From: Okapia johnstoni
Lineage: Eukaryota; Chordata; Mammalia; Artiodactyla; Giraffidae
Length of the DNA: 64,000 nt
Reading direction: 5' to 3'
NCBI GenBank assembly: GCA_024291935.2
Contig: CM044311.1
Span: 27,098,001-27,162,000, forward strand
Made by a program: the position numbers and the translations under genes. The notes beneath the pieces were generated by a model. That model did not search any database, was not told the DNA's origin, and worked only from the letters and a program-made list of their open reading frames with translations. Shown piece by piece: positions 45,936 to 56,788 of this stretch. The stretch's first letter is position 1. Each line of letters opens with the position of its first letter.

Positions 45936-46154
45936 TACTCGATCCACGCCTAACTCTTCGATGCGCAGCATGGCATGAGGGAAGGGACTAACTTCGTCAA
46001 TCACAATCTCTGTTTGAGGATTTTTAAAAATTTTGTCACAGGAATTTTGGATGGGTTGATGTGAAGGTGAAATGAAGCCATATACAAAAATGTTTAGTAA
46101 ACCGAAAATGCTTGTATAGACTCCTTTGGTTTTATTATTATTATTATCATTTTT
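45936..46154 (-). other. Exon-like open segment on minus strand, unrecognised
   Basis: A minus-strand frame ends at TAG (complement of 45933-45935) and is open upstream for about 70 codons without an in-frame ATG near its start. It reads VYGFISPSHQPIQNSCDKIF, then KNPQTEIVIDEVSPFPHAML and RIEELGVDRV before the stop. The part at 45938-45997 carries four CpGs, high for this AT-rich neighbourhood. The composition looks protein-like, but I do not recognise the family. It could be a processed-pseudogene fragment, a decayed exon or an old transposase piece. The upstream end runs into an (ATT)n tract that reads as poly-Asn. Confidence 0.25.
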
Positions 46155-46740
46155 TCTCTGATAGTCCTAGGGGGGCAAAAGGAAGCTGTGACCCTCTAGC
46201 ATTTGCCCTTATTTCTAATCTATTTTATTTTATGACTTCATACTCCACATATTTATAGTACAGTGTTTACTTGAACTTTTTGTTGTTTATATTGAATTTA
46301 TAACTCTACATCTTGAAAGCTCAAGCAACAACAATCACAACAGAGAAAAATTAATAATAACCACCCATCACTGAGAACTTGCTCTGTATTTAAGAGGATG
46401 ATAGGTGTTTTTGATTCTCCTGTAATTCCCACAATGACCAGTTTTATAGAGAGGATATCAAGACTCTGAGTGCTAATTAACATTGCCTGAGGGGACACAT
46501 AGATGCTTACTTACCTTACTTTCAACATTTCTTTTTGTGTGTGATTATATTCACTATAATTCTTTATCATATCAGACTCAGTAACTCACCAAACCACTTT
46601 CTTTAAAAAAATTTCTTAAGATGTGACAAACTTAAATTCCCACTCAAATTAGGAGTACACATATGACAACAGACTAATCATTTTTCTTTTTTTTTTGATT
46701 AATTGTATGATTCCTAAAATATTTCATATATAGTATAATG
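46155..46740. other. AT-rich interval, no recognised feature
   Basis: An (ATT)n tract lies at 46131-46148. A short frame at 46298-46498 (-) has no domain. Confidence 0.5.
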
Positions 46741-47079
46741 CCTGGGAATTTATTAGCCTTTTCTTGATTTTTTTTTATTTTACTAAAAGAAACATAACTT
46801 CATAAAATTTGTCATTTTAAGTATACAGTTCAGTGGCATTAAATACATTCACATTGTTGTACAACCATCACACAGCCTGTATATCTCCAGGCCTTTTTCA
46901 TAGTCCCAAACTGAAACTCTATAACCATTAAACAAGAACTCCCCACTTCCTCAATCCTCCAGCCATCAGTAACCACCATTCTACTTTCTGTCTTTATTTG
47001 TATATTTGACTACCTTAGATATCTCAAACAATTATACAATATCTGTCCTTCTGTGTTTGGCTGATTTCACTTAGCCTAA
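46741..47079 (-). repeat. Old L1 3' region, left part
   Basis: TAAGTATACAGTTCAGTGGC, TTGTACAACCATCACACAGC, AACTGAAACTCTATAACC and GTAACCACCATTCTACTTTC follow an old L1 3'-UTR in reverse. It continues at 47704 beyond a nested BovB. Confidence 0.75.
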
Positions 47080-47089
47080 GAAATAAGGA

Positions 47090-47703
47090 GGCTGAGCTCC
47101 AAAGAACTGATGCTTTCCAATTGTGGTGTTGGAGAAGACACTTAAAAGTCCCTTGGACTGCCGAGAGATCAAACCAGTCAACCCTAAAGGAAATCAATCC
47201 TAAATAGTCATTGGAAGGACTGTTGCTGGAGCTTCTTCAGGCAAGAATACTGCAGTGGGTTGCCATGCCCTCCAGGGGATCTTCCCAACCCAAGGATCGA
47301 ACCCAGGTCTCCTGCACTGCAGGTGGATTCTTTCATGGCCTGAGCCACCATGGAAGCCCATGAATACTAGAATGGGTAACCTATCCCTTCTGCAGGGGAT
47401 CTTCCCGACCCAGGAATTGAACCAGAGTCTCCTGCATTGTAGGTGGATTCTTTACCAGATGTGCTACCAGAGAAGCCCAATACTTTGGCCACCTGATGCA
47501 AAAAAGACCCTGATGCTGGGAAGGATTGAAGGCAAAATGATAAGGGGGTGGCAGAGGATGAGATAATTAGATAGCATCGCCAACTCAATGGATGTAAATT
47601 TGAGCAAACTCCAAAAGACAGTGGAGAACAGAGGAGCTTGGTGTGCTATAGTCCTTGAAGTGGTAAACAGTCAGATTTGACTTAGCAACTGAACAACAAG
47701 GAT
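47090..47703 (+). mobile_element. BovB LINE 3' end, inserted in L1 and itself interrupted by BOV-A2
   Basis: BovB sequence occupies 47090-47232 (GAGCTCCAAAGAACTGATGC, GTTGGAGAAGACACTTAAAA) and resumes at 47479 (CAATACTTTGGCCACCTGAT) to the tail TAGCAACTGAACAACAAG. GAAATAAGGA at 47080-47089 and 47704-47713 is a perfect 10-bp target duplication in the host L1. The ORF2 C-terminal codons are broken. Confidence 0.92.
47233..47478 (-). mobile_element. BOV-A2 SINE nested in BovB, 3'-truncated
   Basis: On the minus strand two heads are visible, ending GAGCCACCATGGAAGCCC and GTGCTACCAGAGAAGCCC, with GAATACTAGAATGGGTAACC between them. At the left it begins inside the body (TTCAGGCAAGAATACTGCAG), so the SINE 3' tail is missing. 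No clear target duplication is seen. Confidence 0.88.
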
Positions 47704-47925
47704 GAAATAAGGATCATCCATGCTACATGTCATCCATAACACATTATCAGAGTTTTATTCCTTTCTAAGTCTATTCCAGTATATGCATAAATACATGTTT
47801 TTCCACACATTCATCAATGAATATTTGGGTTGTTTCCACTTTTAGCTATTGCGAATAACACTGCTGTGAGTATAGGTGAACAAATACCTGTTCAAGTTCC
47901 TGCTTTCAATTCTTTTGTGTATGTA
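47704..47925 (-). repeat. Old L1 3' region, right part
   Basis: GGATCATCCATGCTACATG, CACATTCATCAATGAATATTTGG, CACTTTTAGCTATTGCGAAT and CTGCTTTCAATTCTTTTGTG continue the L1 from 47079. Confidence 0.75.
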
Positions 47926-48919
47926 TGCAGAATATGCTATTTATTTACTTATTTGCTACAACAGAACATTGGTTTTGCATCCTCATGGAACAGAATTCAG
48001 TAATTCCTTGATCTCTTTATATAACATCCACTTGAATTTCATCATCCAATAAATATTGTCTAATGATTTAAGCCTTTAAGTGTATTAGGTGGCTCACCCT
48101 GAATAGATTACACTGGCTTCAATTCTTCCTGCCACTATCTTTGCAACTTAGAACATTAGTCTTTGAACTCCATGGTAATAGAAACTACTTTCATTACAAA
48201 ACTGGTTTATAATTCATCTTTTATATACATTAAAAAGTTGAAAGTATTTCAAATTCTAGAGAAAGGAGGAATTTTAAGAAAGAAAATAAAATATATTCTC
48301 TCCCACCTAATAGCATATATAAATCAATATTTATTAGCATCAATTTAATAATATCTTATTCTGACAGTTCAAAATTTTATTTTATTTACTTCTTTACATG
48401 CTTCTCTGTGGTTTACCAACAGTACTTTATAAAAGCCAAAATAAACAAACTTCAGGCAATCATAAAACTTGAAGGTTGGAATTAGGAAATCTCTACTCAT
48501 ATAAGCAATGACATTAAACTTGCTCAAAAGAAAGTAGAACAGTTTTTCATCTAAATGGATAAAAGTTACTATCCTTTTACCCAATCACAAAGCTAAAATC
48601 TTATTTTTGGAACAAAACTTTATAAATATGAATTATTTATCACATATTGATATAACTCAGCATGCAACTAAGGACTATAACATCTTATTAAATCATGTAA
48701 AATATTTACAGCATAAGAAAAACATGACAGAGAACTCAGATACATAAAATATATTTTTCTCTAATAATATAGAAAACAACAGGTATCATCATAGCCTATT
48801 TTCTACACAATAGGTTTATAATGATTAAATTTAAATATTAAATCTTTCCTTTTATGTCCTCACACTTTATCCATTTGTGCTTCATGATGTGAATTTGATG
48901 CTGAATAAAAATGCATTAT
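47926..48919. other. AT-rich interval, no recognised feature
   Basis: Short frames on both strands show no domain. Confidence 0.55.
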
Positions 48920-49487
48920 CTGATAAGTAAACTATGGTACATCCAGCCAATAGATTATTATTCAGTGCTAAAAAGAAATGAGTTATCAAGTCATGAAAAA
49001 AATGGAAGAAACTTAGATGTAGATTTGTAAGATTTATATGTAAGAGGCTCATCTAAAAAGGCTACATACTGTATGACTCCAACTGCATATATGACATTAA
49101 TAGGCAAAACTATCATAGAAAGGAAAGGAGAGATCATAATTGCCAGGAGTTAAGAGACAGAGAGGACTAAATATGTGCAGCACAGAGGATTTTTTAGAGC
49201 ACTGAAATGATTCTGCGTGATACCATAATGGTAGATTAATGTCATCATACGCTTGTCCAATCCCACAGAATGCACAGCACCAACAGTAAATACTAATATA
49301 AACTATGGGCTTTGTTTTTTTAATGATGTGACAACGGAGGCTTCACAACAAATGTACCACTCTGATGGGGGTACTGGAAATGGGGGAGGCTGTGCACACG
49401 TGAGGACAAGAGGCATATGGGAAAATTCTATACCTTCTTTTCAATTTTTCTGTGAATCTAAACTGGTCTAAAAATAAACATTACTTC
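48920..49487 (+). repeat. Old L1 3' end (L1M type)
   Basis: AACTATGGTACATCCAGCC, CTACATACTGTATGACTCC, TTGCCAGGAGTTAAGAGAC, GAATGCACAGCACCAACAG, ACAAATGTACCACTCTGATG and AACTGGTCTAAAAATAAA appear in L1M 3'-UTR order. The short frame at 49253-49471 is a chance frame in this element. Confidence 0.75.
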
Positions 49488-49579
49488 AGTATTTCTTGAG
49501 ACCTGGAGCATTCCCATCATGGACAGACAAATTTCATATTTATGTTATCCTTGGATGAAACCCTAAAGGCAGGGTTTCT

Positions 49580-49633
49580 ACAGCCCTCGTGTTGGGTTGC
49601 AAAGAATCAGACACGACTGAGCAACTAAGCACA
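49580..49633 (+). mobile_element. Isolated Bov SINE/BovB tail
   Basis: GGGTTGCAAAGAATCAGACA to GACTGAGCAACTAAGCAC only. Confidence 0.75.
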
Positions 49634-49644
49634 ATGCACCCGGT

Positions 49645-49745
49645 CAAGAAGGAGGGCATGACAGTCCACTCCAGTATTCTTGCCTGGAGATATGGACAGA
49701 GGACCCTGCATACAATGGGGTTGCAAAGGAGTAAGCAACAGCACC
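49645..49745 (+). mobile_element. Short BovA-derived SINE, diverged
   Basis: AAGAAGGAGGGCATGACAGT start (as at 4241 and 29555), CCAGTATTCTTGCCTGGAGA, degraded tail. Confidence 0.8.
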
Positions 49746-49754
49746 CTAGTAAAT

Positions 49755-49990
49755 TTCAGGAGTACAACATAGTAATTCAATTTTTTTTCAGATTTCATTT
49801 TATTATAATTATTACAAGCTATTGACTATAATTTCCCATGCTACATAGTAAATCCTGGTTGCTAATCTCACTATATACACAACAGACTCACAGACATAGA
49901 AAAGTAGTTATTGTTACCAAAGGAAGAGAGGGGTAATATATGACTAACAGATACAAACTACTATACATAAAATAGATAAGTAACATTTAT
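49755..49990. repeat. L1 3'-UTR pieces in opposite orientations
   Basis: The left part (about 49755-49870) reads as minus-strand L1 (AGGAGTACAACATAGTAATT, TTATTATAATTATTACAAGC). The right part (about 49880-49985) reads as plus-strand L1 (GACTCACAGACATAGAAAAG, AACAGATACAAACTACTAT, AAAATAGATAAG). Either an inverted insertion or two insertions. Confidence 0.5.
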
Positions 49991-50006
49991 TTTTAACTAT
50001 ATAAAA

Positions 50007-50219
50007 CTATGGGGTCTTCCAGGTGGTTCACTGGCAAAGAAACTGCCTGCCAATGCAGGAAATGCTGATTCGATCCCCAGGTCAGGAAAATCACCTGGAG
50101 GAGGAAATATTCTTGCTTAGAAAATTCCATGAACAGAGGAGCCTGACAAGCTACAGTCCATGGGGTTGCAAAGATCCCGACACAACTAAGCGACTGAGAA
50201 TGCACACATGCATGCATGC
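50007..50219 (+). mobile_element. Bov-tA/BOV-A SINE, full length
   Basis: GGGGTCTTCCAGGTGGTTCA (head), GATTCGATCCCCAGG (B-box region, well preserved) and ACAACTAAGCGACTGAGAA. It has a CATGCATGCATG tail and ATATAAAA flanks at 49999-50006 and 50220-50227. Confidence 0.93.
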
Positions 50220-50351
50220 ATATAAAATTTTGGATGCTGTCTTTAATCTATAAAAAGGGCAATATCCTATAGCTCATGATGAGATTATTTTTAACTCATT
50301 TATTCCTTATGAGAAACATGGGATGCTAGTATGACTGCTTTTTATTTTACA

Positions 50352-51128
50352 TATTCATTGAGTTGGTGATGCCATCCAATCATCTCATCCTCTGTCACCC
50401 CCTTCTCCTGCCTTCAATCTTTCCCAGCATCAGGGTGTTTTTCAATGAGTCTGTTCTTCACATCAGGTGGCCAAAGTACTGGAGCTTCAGCTTCAGCTTT
50501 AGTGCTTCTAATGAATATTTAGGGTTGAATTCCTTTAGGATTGACTGGTTTGATCTCCTCACAGTCCAAGGGACTCTCAAGAGTCTTCTCCAATACCACA
50601 GTTCAAACGCATCAATTCTTCAGCTCTCAGCTTTCTTATTTGCCTTGAAGTGATGGGACTGGATGCCAAGATCTTCATTTTGTGAATGTTTAGTTTTAAG
50701 CCAGCTTTTTCACTCTTCTTTTTCGTCAAGAGGCTCTTTAGCTCCTCTTTGCTTTCTGCTGTAAGGGTGGTGTCATCTGCAAATATGAGGTTATTGATAC
50801 TTCTCCCAGCCATCTTGATTCCAGGTTGTGCTTCCTCCACCCCGGCATTTCAAACGATGTACTCTGCATATAAGTTAAATAAGCAAGGTGACAATATACA
50901 GATTTGATGTACTCCTTTCCCAATTTGGAACCAGTTTGTTGTTCCATGTCCGGTTCTCACTGTTGCTTCTTGACTTGGAGTAAGCCTGTTCTAATTCCAT
51001 GGCTTCGGTCAGCATCCACAATGATTTTGGAGCCCGAGAAAATAAAATCTGTCACTGTTTTCAATTTTTCCCTTTCTATTTGCCATGGAGTGATGGGACT
51101 AGATGCCATCATCCTAGTTTTTTAATGT
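50352..51128 (-). pseudogene. Rearranged BovB LINE fragment
   Basis: Compared with the copy at 25965-28061, three blocks are shuffled. 50352-50637 is the C-terminal region. It jumps at about 50638 to the RT block (50638-50987). At about 50988 the order returns to a segment that belongs between those two (GGAGCCCGAGAAAATAAAATC). As a result a roughly 45-bp stretch (TTTGCC.TG.AGTGATGGGACT) is present twice, at 50639 and 51079. The catalytic loop codes for FADD rather than YADD (50772-50783 on the minus strand). Frames are short and the ORF is dead. Confidence 0.85.
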
Positions 51129-52554
51129 TTTTTTTTCTTTTTTTTTTATATATCTGAGTCTGAATCTGCATTGTAACATTGTAACAAGATTTCCAGATAC
51201 TTTCTTGGTAACTGAAAGTTTCAGAACAAATCTCTTCTGTTTTTCAATTTTTAAGATATAATGAGCATATGCAAAATGAGAAAATAAGTGTAGAAGTAAT
51301 AAAGATGTCCCGGTTCAGATCCTCTCACTGCAGCCAGTGAGAAATAATATTTTATGTTTAATTTTGGCTCCAAAATGAATCTTACAGATATATGCATCCC
51401 TTTTCACCATTTTTTTTCTTTCCATCAACCTCTAACTTATTCAGTTAATATGTGTCTATTACGCTGCAATATTCATGCAATTGTGTCTTCCAGTTTGCTG
51501 TTTTACTTCTTAGGATATATACAAATCCAAATGGTGGCTTTCCCTTTCCCCCTAGAACTTTAGGACTTAACTAGTGACATAGTGACATGGATTATTTCTT
51601 TCCACTAGATGGCAGTAACGGCAATTTAATAATACATTTTATGAAGCAACTGCCAGCTTGTCGCATGTACAGCATACAATGACTCTTTGTGTAAAGGTTT
51701 TGTGAATTACTGGGCTTACTATAGGGAGCAATGACTTAGTGGCAAAACAGAATATTTTTCTCTATTGATGTCTATGCTTAAATTTCGTTATGCTTGCTTT
51801 TCAAGATTAAAAGCAGTCTTGTTTGCATATCGCTTATGCCTTGCTGTAAGAATCAGCTATTGTGAATGATTTCTACTGGTGTTTGAAAATAGACAAGTGG
51901 TTGCTAAAATAGGGTATCTTGTTAGCATAACTGTCAATAAATCATTTCATTCTTCTAGTTTTTAAGGAGAGTTTTCTCTTTTATCTCTATCAAAGGCTAT
52001 ATGTGTATATAATTTTTAAATACAGAAATTCAAGAGTTTCATGATAAATTAAATATTGGGTTGATAAATTCATATTTATTGGTTTTTTCCTGATAAATAT
52101 TTGAAGAGCATCATATGCAAATACCATACTATGAAGTTAAATAATGACAGTGAGAAGAAAATGGGTTTAAAGCGATAATAGGATTTTATAAATACAATTC
52201 TATTGACATTCTATTGAGTGTTTAAACATGACTCCTTGCATTCAGAATGTTTTCACATAAATATTAAACGATTATCCCAAAGAAAGGAGGAAGTTTATTA
52301 ATCTAAAGATAAAGACCTTTGGGGGTAACATTATGCAGCCTCCTTTTAGCCCTGGTATTTCAAGGGACTAGAATAGAATAGGCTTTACTATTGTTCAAAC
52401 TTGTCCTATAATAATGGTCTATGTTAAACTGAAAGTGCTTCTTGAAGTAACTGTGTGAAGAGCCAGACAACTGGTTTCCTCAAATAGTCTTGAAAAAATA
52501 AAAATTAATAACTAGAAAAATTAAATTATAAAATATTAAAACATGTGTATTCAT
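51129..52554. other. AT-rich interval, no recognised feature
   Basis: T-rich simple sequence at 51118-51150. About 1.4 kb without a recognised gene or repeat. Confidence 0.5.
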
Positions 52555-54231
52555 TCATGCAAAGATGGGCTCAATAAAGGAGAGAAATGGCTTGGACCTA
52601 ACAGAAGCAGAAGATATTAAGAAGAGGTGGCAAGAATACACAGAAGAACTGTACAAAAAAGATCTTCATGACCCAGATAATCACAATGGTGTGATCACTC
52701 ACCTAGAGCCAGACATCCTGGGATGTGAAATCAAATGGGCCTTAGAAAGCATCACTACAAACAAAGCTAGTGGAGGTGATGGAATTCCAGTTGAGCTATT
52801 TCAAATCCTGAAAGATGATGCTGTGAAAGTGCTGCACTCAACATGCTAGCAAATTTGGAAAACTCAGCAGTGACCACAGGACTGGAAAAGGTCAGTTTTC
52901 ATTCCAATCCCAAAGAAAGGCAATGCCAAAGAATGAAACTACTGCACAATTGCACTCATCTCACAAGCTAATAAAGTAATGCTCAAAATTCTCCAAGCCA
53001 GGTATGAACAATACGTGAACCATGAACTTCCAGATGCTCAAGCTGGTTTTAGAAAAGGCAGAGGAACCAGAGATCAAATTGCCAACATCCGATAGATCAT
53101 CAAAAAAGCAAGAGAGTTCCAGAAAAACATCTACTTCTGCTTTATTGACTACGCCAAAGCCTTTGACTGTGTGGATCACAATAAACTCTGGAAAATTCTT
53201 AAAGAGATGGGAATATCAGACCACCTGACCTGCCTCTTGAGAAAACTATATGCAGGTCAGGAAGCAACGTTAGAACTGGACATGGAACAACAGACTGGTT
53301 CCAAATAGGAAAAGGAGTACATCAAGGCTGTATATTGTCACCCTGCTTATTTAACTTATATGCAGAGTACATCATGAGAAACGCTGGGCTGGAGGAAGCA
53401 CAAGCTGGAATCAAGACTGTTGGGAGAAATATCAATAACCTCAGATATGCAGATGACAACACCCTTATGGCATAAAGTGTAGAGGAACTACAAAGCCTCT
53501 TGATGAAAGTGAAAGAGGAGAGTGAAAAAGTTGGCTTAAGGCTCAACATTCAGAAAATTAAGATCATAGCATCTGATCCCATCACTTCATGGCAGATAGA
53601 TGGGGGAACAGTGGAAACAGTGTCAGACTTTATTTTTTGGAGCTCCAAAACCACTGCAGATGGTGATTGCAGCCACGAAATTAAAAGACACTTCCTCCTT
53701 GGAAGAAAAGTTATGACCAACCTAGAGAGCATATTAAAAAGCAGAGACATTACTTGGTCAACAAAGGTCCATCTAGTCAAGGCTATGGTTCTTCCAGTAG
53801 TCATGTATGGTTGTGAGAGTTGGACTGTAAAGAAAGCTGAGCACCAAAGAATTGATGCTTTTGAACTGTGGTGTTGGAGAAGACTCTTGAGAGTCCCTTG
53901 GACTGCATGGAGATCCAACCAGTCCATCCTAAAGGAGCTCATTCCTGGGTATTCATTGGAAGGACTAATGTTGAAGCTGAAACTCCAATACTTTGGCCAC
54001 CTCATGCAAAGGGTTGACTCATTGGAAAAGACCCTGATGCTGGGAAGGATTGGGGGCAGGAGGAGAAGGGGAAGATAGAGAATGAGATGGCTGGATGGCC
54101 TCACCGACTTGATGGACTTGAGTTTGGTTGGACTTGGGAGTTGGTGATGGATAGGAGGCCTGGCGTGCCTGTGATTCATGGGGTCGCAAAGAGTCAGACA
54201 TGACTGAGTGACTGAACTAAACTGATGCTAT
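52555..54231 (+). pseudogene. BovB LINE, 1.7 kb: linker, reverse transcriptase and C-terminus, decayed
   Basis: Starts at CATGCAAAGATGGGCTCAAT, after the endonuclease. The frame at 52565-52849 gives RWQEYTEELYKKD and ITTNKASGGDGIPVELFQ and ends at an in-frame TAG (52847-52849). RT palm sequences follow in broken frames. The catalytic YADD codons are at 53446-53457 and the next residue is Asn instead of Thr. A TAA at 53473-53475 breaks the frame soon after. The C-terminal region is open for 192 codons (53500-54078): [45 protein letters not shown]. The 3' end is GACTGAACTAAACTGA. No endonuclease, so it is not autonomous. No clear target duplication. Confidence 0.93.
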
Positions 54232-54383
54232 AATTTGCAATGGACACAAAATCATTCTGTCAAGATATTATGCAAGTTGCTAATGCTGACTGCCAATTAT
54301 TTTATGTTTTCTGAATGGTATCAGACAGTTCTCAGAAGGGCCTGCCCAGTGGAGCACTTGGCATGGAACCTTGCTCTAGACTG

Positions 54384-54602
54384 GGCTTCCCTGGTGGCTT
54401 AGACAGTGTAGAATCTGCCCACAATGAGGGAGAGACAGGTTTGATCCCTGGGTCAGGAACATCCTATGGGGAAGGGAATGGCCACCCACTCCAATATGCT
54501 TGCTTGGAGAATCCCATGAACAGAGAAGCCTGGCGGGCTACAGTTCATAGGATCACACAGAGTCAGACATGGCTGATTGACTTCCACTCACTCACTCCTT
54601 TA
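54384..54602 (+). mobile_element. Bov-tA/BOV-A SINE with perfect 10-bp target duplication
   Basis: GGCTTCCCTGGTGGCTTAGA (head) to GACATGGCTGATTGACTTCC and a CACTCACTCAC tail. CTCTAGACTG at 54374-54383 and 54603-54612 is identical. Confidence 0.93.
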
Positions 54603-54674
54603 CTCTAGACTGCTTCCTTGCTTCCTAGCAGAGTGAGGCTGCATCTCCTAGGAGTTAGATTTGAAACAACTAGT

Positions 54675-54728
54675 GCTACAGTCCACGTGGTCGCAAAGAG
54701 TCAGACATGACTGAGTGACTGAACTGAA
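54675..54728 (+). mobile_element. 54-bp BovB tail
   Basis: GCTACAGTCCACGTGGTCGC to GTGACTGAACTGAACA. Extreme 5' truncation, like 12830-12875. The flank similarity (ACTAGTG / CATAGTG) is weak. Confidence 0.75.
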
Positions 54729-54952
54729 CACATAGTGAAAAGACTAGATAGACATATCCTTGAAAATTCCTGAGGAAGGGGCCGGTTCAAAGAACAGACT
54801 GGGGTGTCTAGAAGAGTCTGACAAAGGCAAATATTTTTTTAGTTTTCTTTTCAAATTTGGTTCCTGTGGTTGTCCAGAATACTATAGTCGGTTTGCATTT
54901 AGGTATTATGCAGTGTGAAAAACATCTTATATTTAAACACTAGATATGCACA

Positions 54953-55128
54953 CCTGGGCTAAAGAACTCTCCTGTCAATGCAAGAGACACAAGAGACATG
55001 GGTTTGATCCTGGGTTCAGAAGATCCCCTGGAGGAGGGCACGGCAAGCAACTCCAGTATTCTTGCCTGGGAAATCCCATGGACAGGGTCACAAAGAGTTG
55101 AACATGATGGAAGTGACCTAGAATGCAT
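54953..55128 (+). mobile_element. Bov SINE with internal changes
   Basis: CTGGGCTAAAGAACTCTCCT, ATGGGTTTGATCCTGGG and CCAGTATTCTTGCCTGGGAA. A segment before the tail is deleted (CATGGACAGGGTCACAAAG). Confidence 0.88.
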
Positions 55129-55988
55129 GCAGACACACAGCACAAGATGGGTATTGCTTCCTGGCGAAGAAGTTAGTTCTTTTCTCCCAGCTGGGGCTCA
55201 CTTGAGCCTTTCCTTCTTTCTCGCTCTATCCCTTTCCCACTCCCTACACTTCCCTTTTTCTCCCCAGATAGAGTACTGATGACCAAACTCCCTTCCAGGG
55301 CCAGATCTAGAGGTTAAACAATGGCAAACTATACTATTCCCGAGAAAAGCAAAAGCCTTGTCTCTGCTTGCACAGATGAACAGCTTCTAGACATCAGCTG
55401 AGCTATGTACACCCGCTTGGGAGCAGAATGAAAGGCTGTACAAACAGCTTTCTATGGTGACATCTTTCAGGAGGCACTTTGGTGCTGAGCCAAAGGCAAA
55501 TAGATCGGAACTTATGTTTTAAGTCTGAGATCTCAATTCTGTTTGGATATTGTCATATTAACTTTCTGAAGACCAGTGATTCAATTTTAAGATCATTCCC
55601 TAAAGATTTATGAAAGAATATTATGTAAATATTGATACATACATTTTGAAGGTGTTTGACATATGTCAATTTAACTTGTGCAACATATGTTTTATATTTA
55701 AAATACAAAATGAGCTCAGTGTCAACTTTTATTAGTTAATCATATGTAAGTTAGCTGAGACCAGACTGAATTTCACTGTTAGAATATTTCAGATTTAGTC
55801 TTAGATGTGCAAATTTATATATAATGAAACTGGAAATGTTTACTAAAACACAAATACTCATGAAGTCATTTTATATTTTGAGCATTACTAATATCTTTTA
55901 TGATATTATTTGTCCCATTTTTTTTCTTCTAGTTTAATGTACAAAATGTGGGCTATATTGAAGTTATATAGTTTATTTACATACCTCA
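55129..55988. other. Intergenic, no recognised feature
   Basis: A pyrimidine-rich stretch lies at 55200-55262. Nothing else is recognised. Confidence 0.5.
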
Positions 55989-56209
55989 TGTGCTAAGTTG
56001 CTTCAGTCGTGTCTGACTCTGTGCGACCCTAAGGACTTCAGCCTGCCAGGCTCCTCTGTCCGTGGGATTTTTCAGGAAAGAATACTGGAGGGGGTTGATG
56101 TGTCCTCCTCCAGGGAATCTTCCTGACCCAGGGATCGAACCCATATCTCTTACGTCTAACCTGAATTGACAGTCAAGTTCTTTACCACTAGCGCCACCTG
56201 GAAAGCCCT
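55989..56209 (-). mobile_element. Bov-tA SINE
   Basis: GTGCTAAGTTGCTTCAGTCG (tail side), GAATACTGGAGGGGGTTG and GCGCCACCTGGAAAGCCC (head). Confidence 0.93.
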
Positions 56210-56624
56210 AGACAGATAAATATACTTAAATTTCTAAAGTATGTAAATTAGGTTGCCAGACCTAGTTCAGAAAACGGAAACATTTTATCTGTATCAGCAT
56301 TTGTCCATTTGGCTTAATGATCTGCTTTTGCTTGTTTATTTTGTTACAATATCAAAGGCGTATGTCTTAAAATATCAATCAGTGTTTGAAACTCAAGCTA
56401 AAATTAACACTATTCATCATTCGGCAAGGCTAAAGCAAACAAAAAATCAAAACAAAGCACAAAGAACAAAACAAAAAAAGCAAAAATAATTATACACAAA
56501 AAAATTTAAAAACCACAAAAAACTGATTTGTGTACCTTTTGTTAAAGAATGGTCCTCAGGAAACGAAACAATAAACCAAAGAAGAAAAAAATACTACTTT
56601 TGATAATATGCTTCTCTCCATATG
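56210..56624. other. AT-rich interval, A-rich
   Basis: A-rich around 56435-56525. The short frame at 56253-56489 ends in low-complexity Lys/Gln and is not called. Confidence 0.5.
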
Positions 56625-56669
56625 CTAAGTCATAGATTAAGTACAGTTAATGTTATTCAAGTTGTGAAC

Positions 56670-56707
<38 letters not shown>

Positions 56708-56753
56708 TCTAAGTCATAGATTAAGTACAGTTAATGTTACTCAAGTTGTGAAC

Positions 56754-56787
<34 letters not shown>

Positions 56788-56788
56788 T
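56625..56788. repeat. Tandem duplication (84-bp period) including (TG)n
   Basis: The unit CTAAGTCATAGATTAAGTAC...GTTGTGAACATA(TG)nATGT-type tract starts at 56625 and again at 56709. Outside the TG runs the copies differ at one base (TTATTCAAG against TTACTCAAG). The TG runs differ slightly in length. Confidence 0.95.

Noticed and set aside
49253..49471. 72-codon ORF with Gly-rich segment
   Set aside because: It lies wholly within an old L1 3' UTR.
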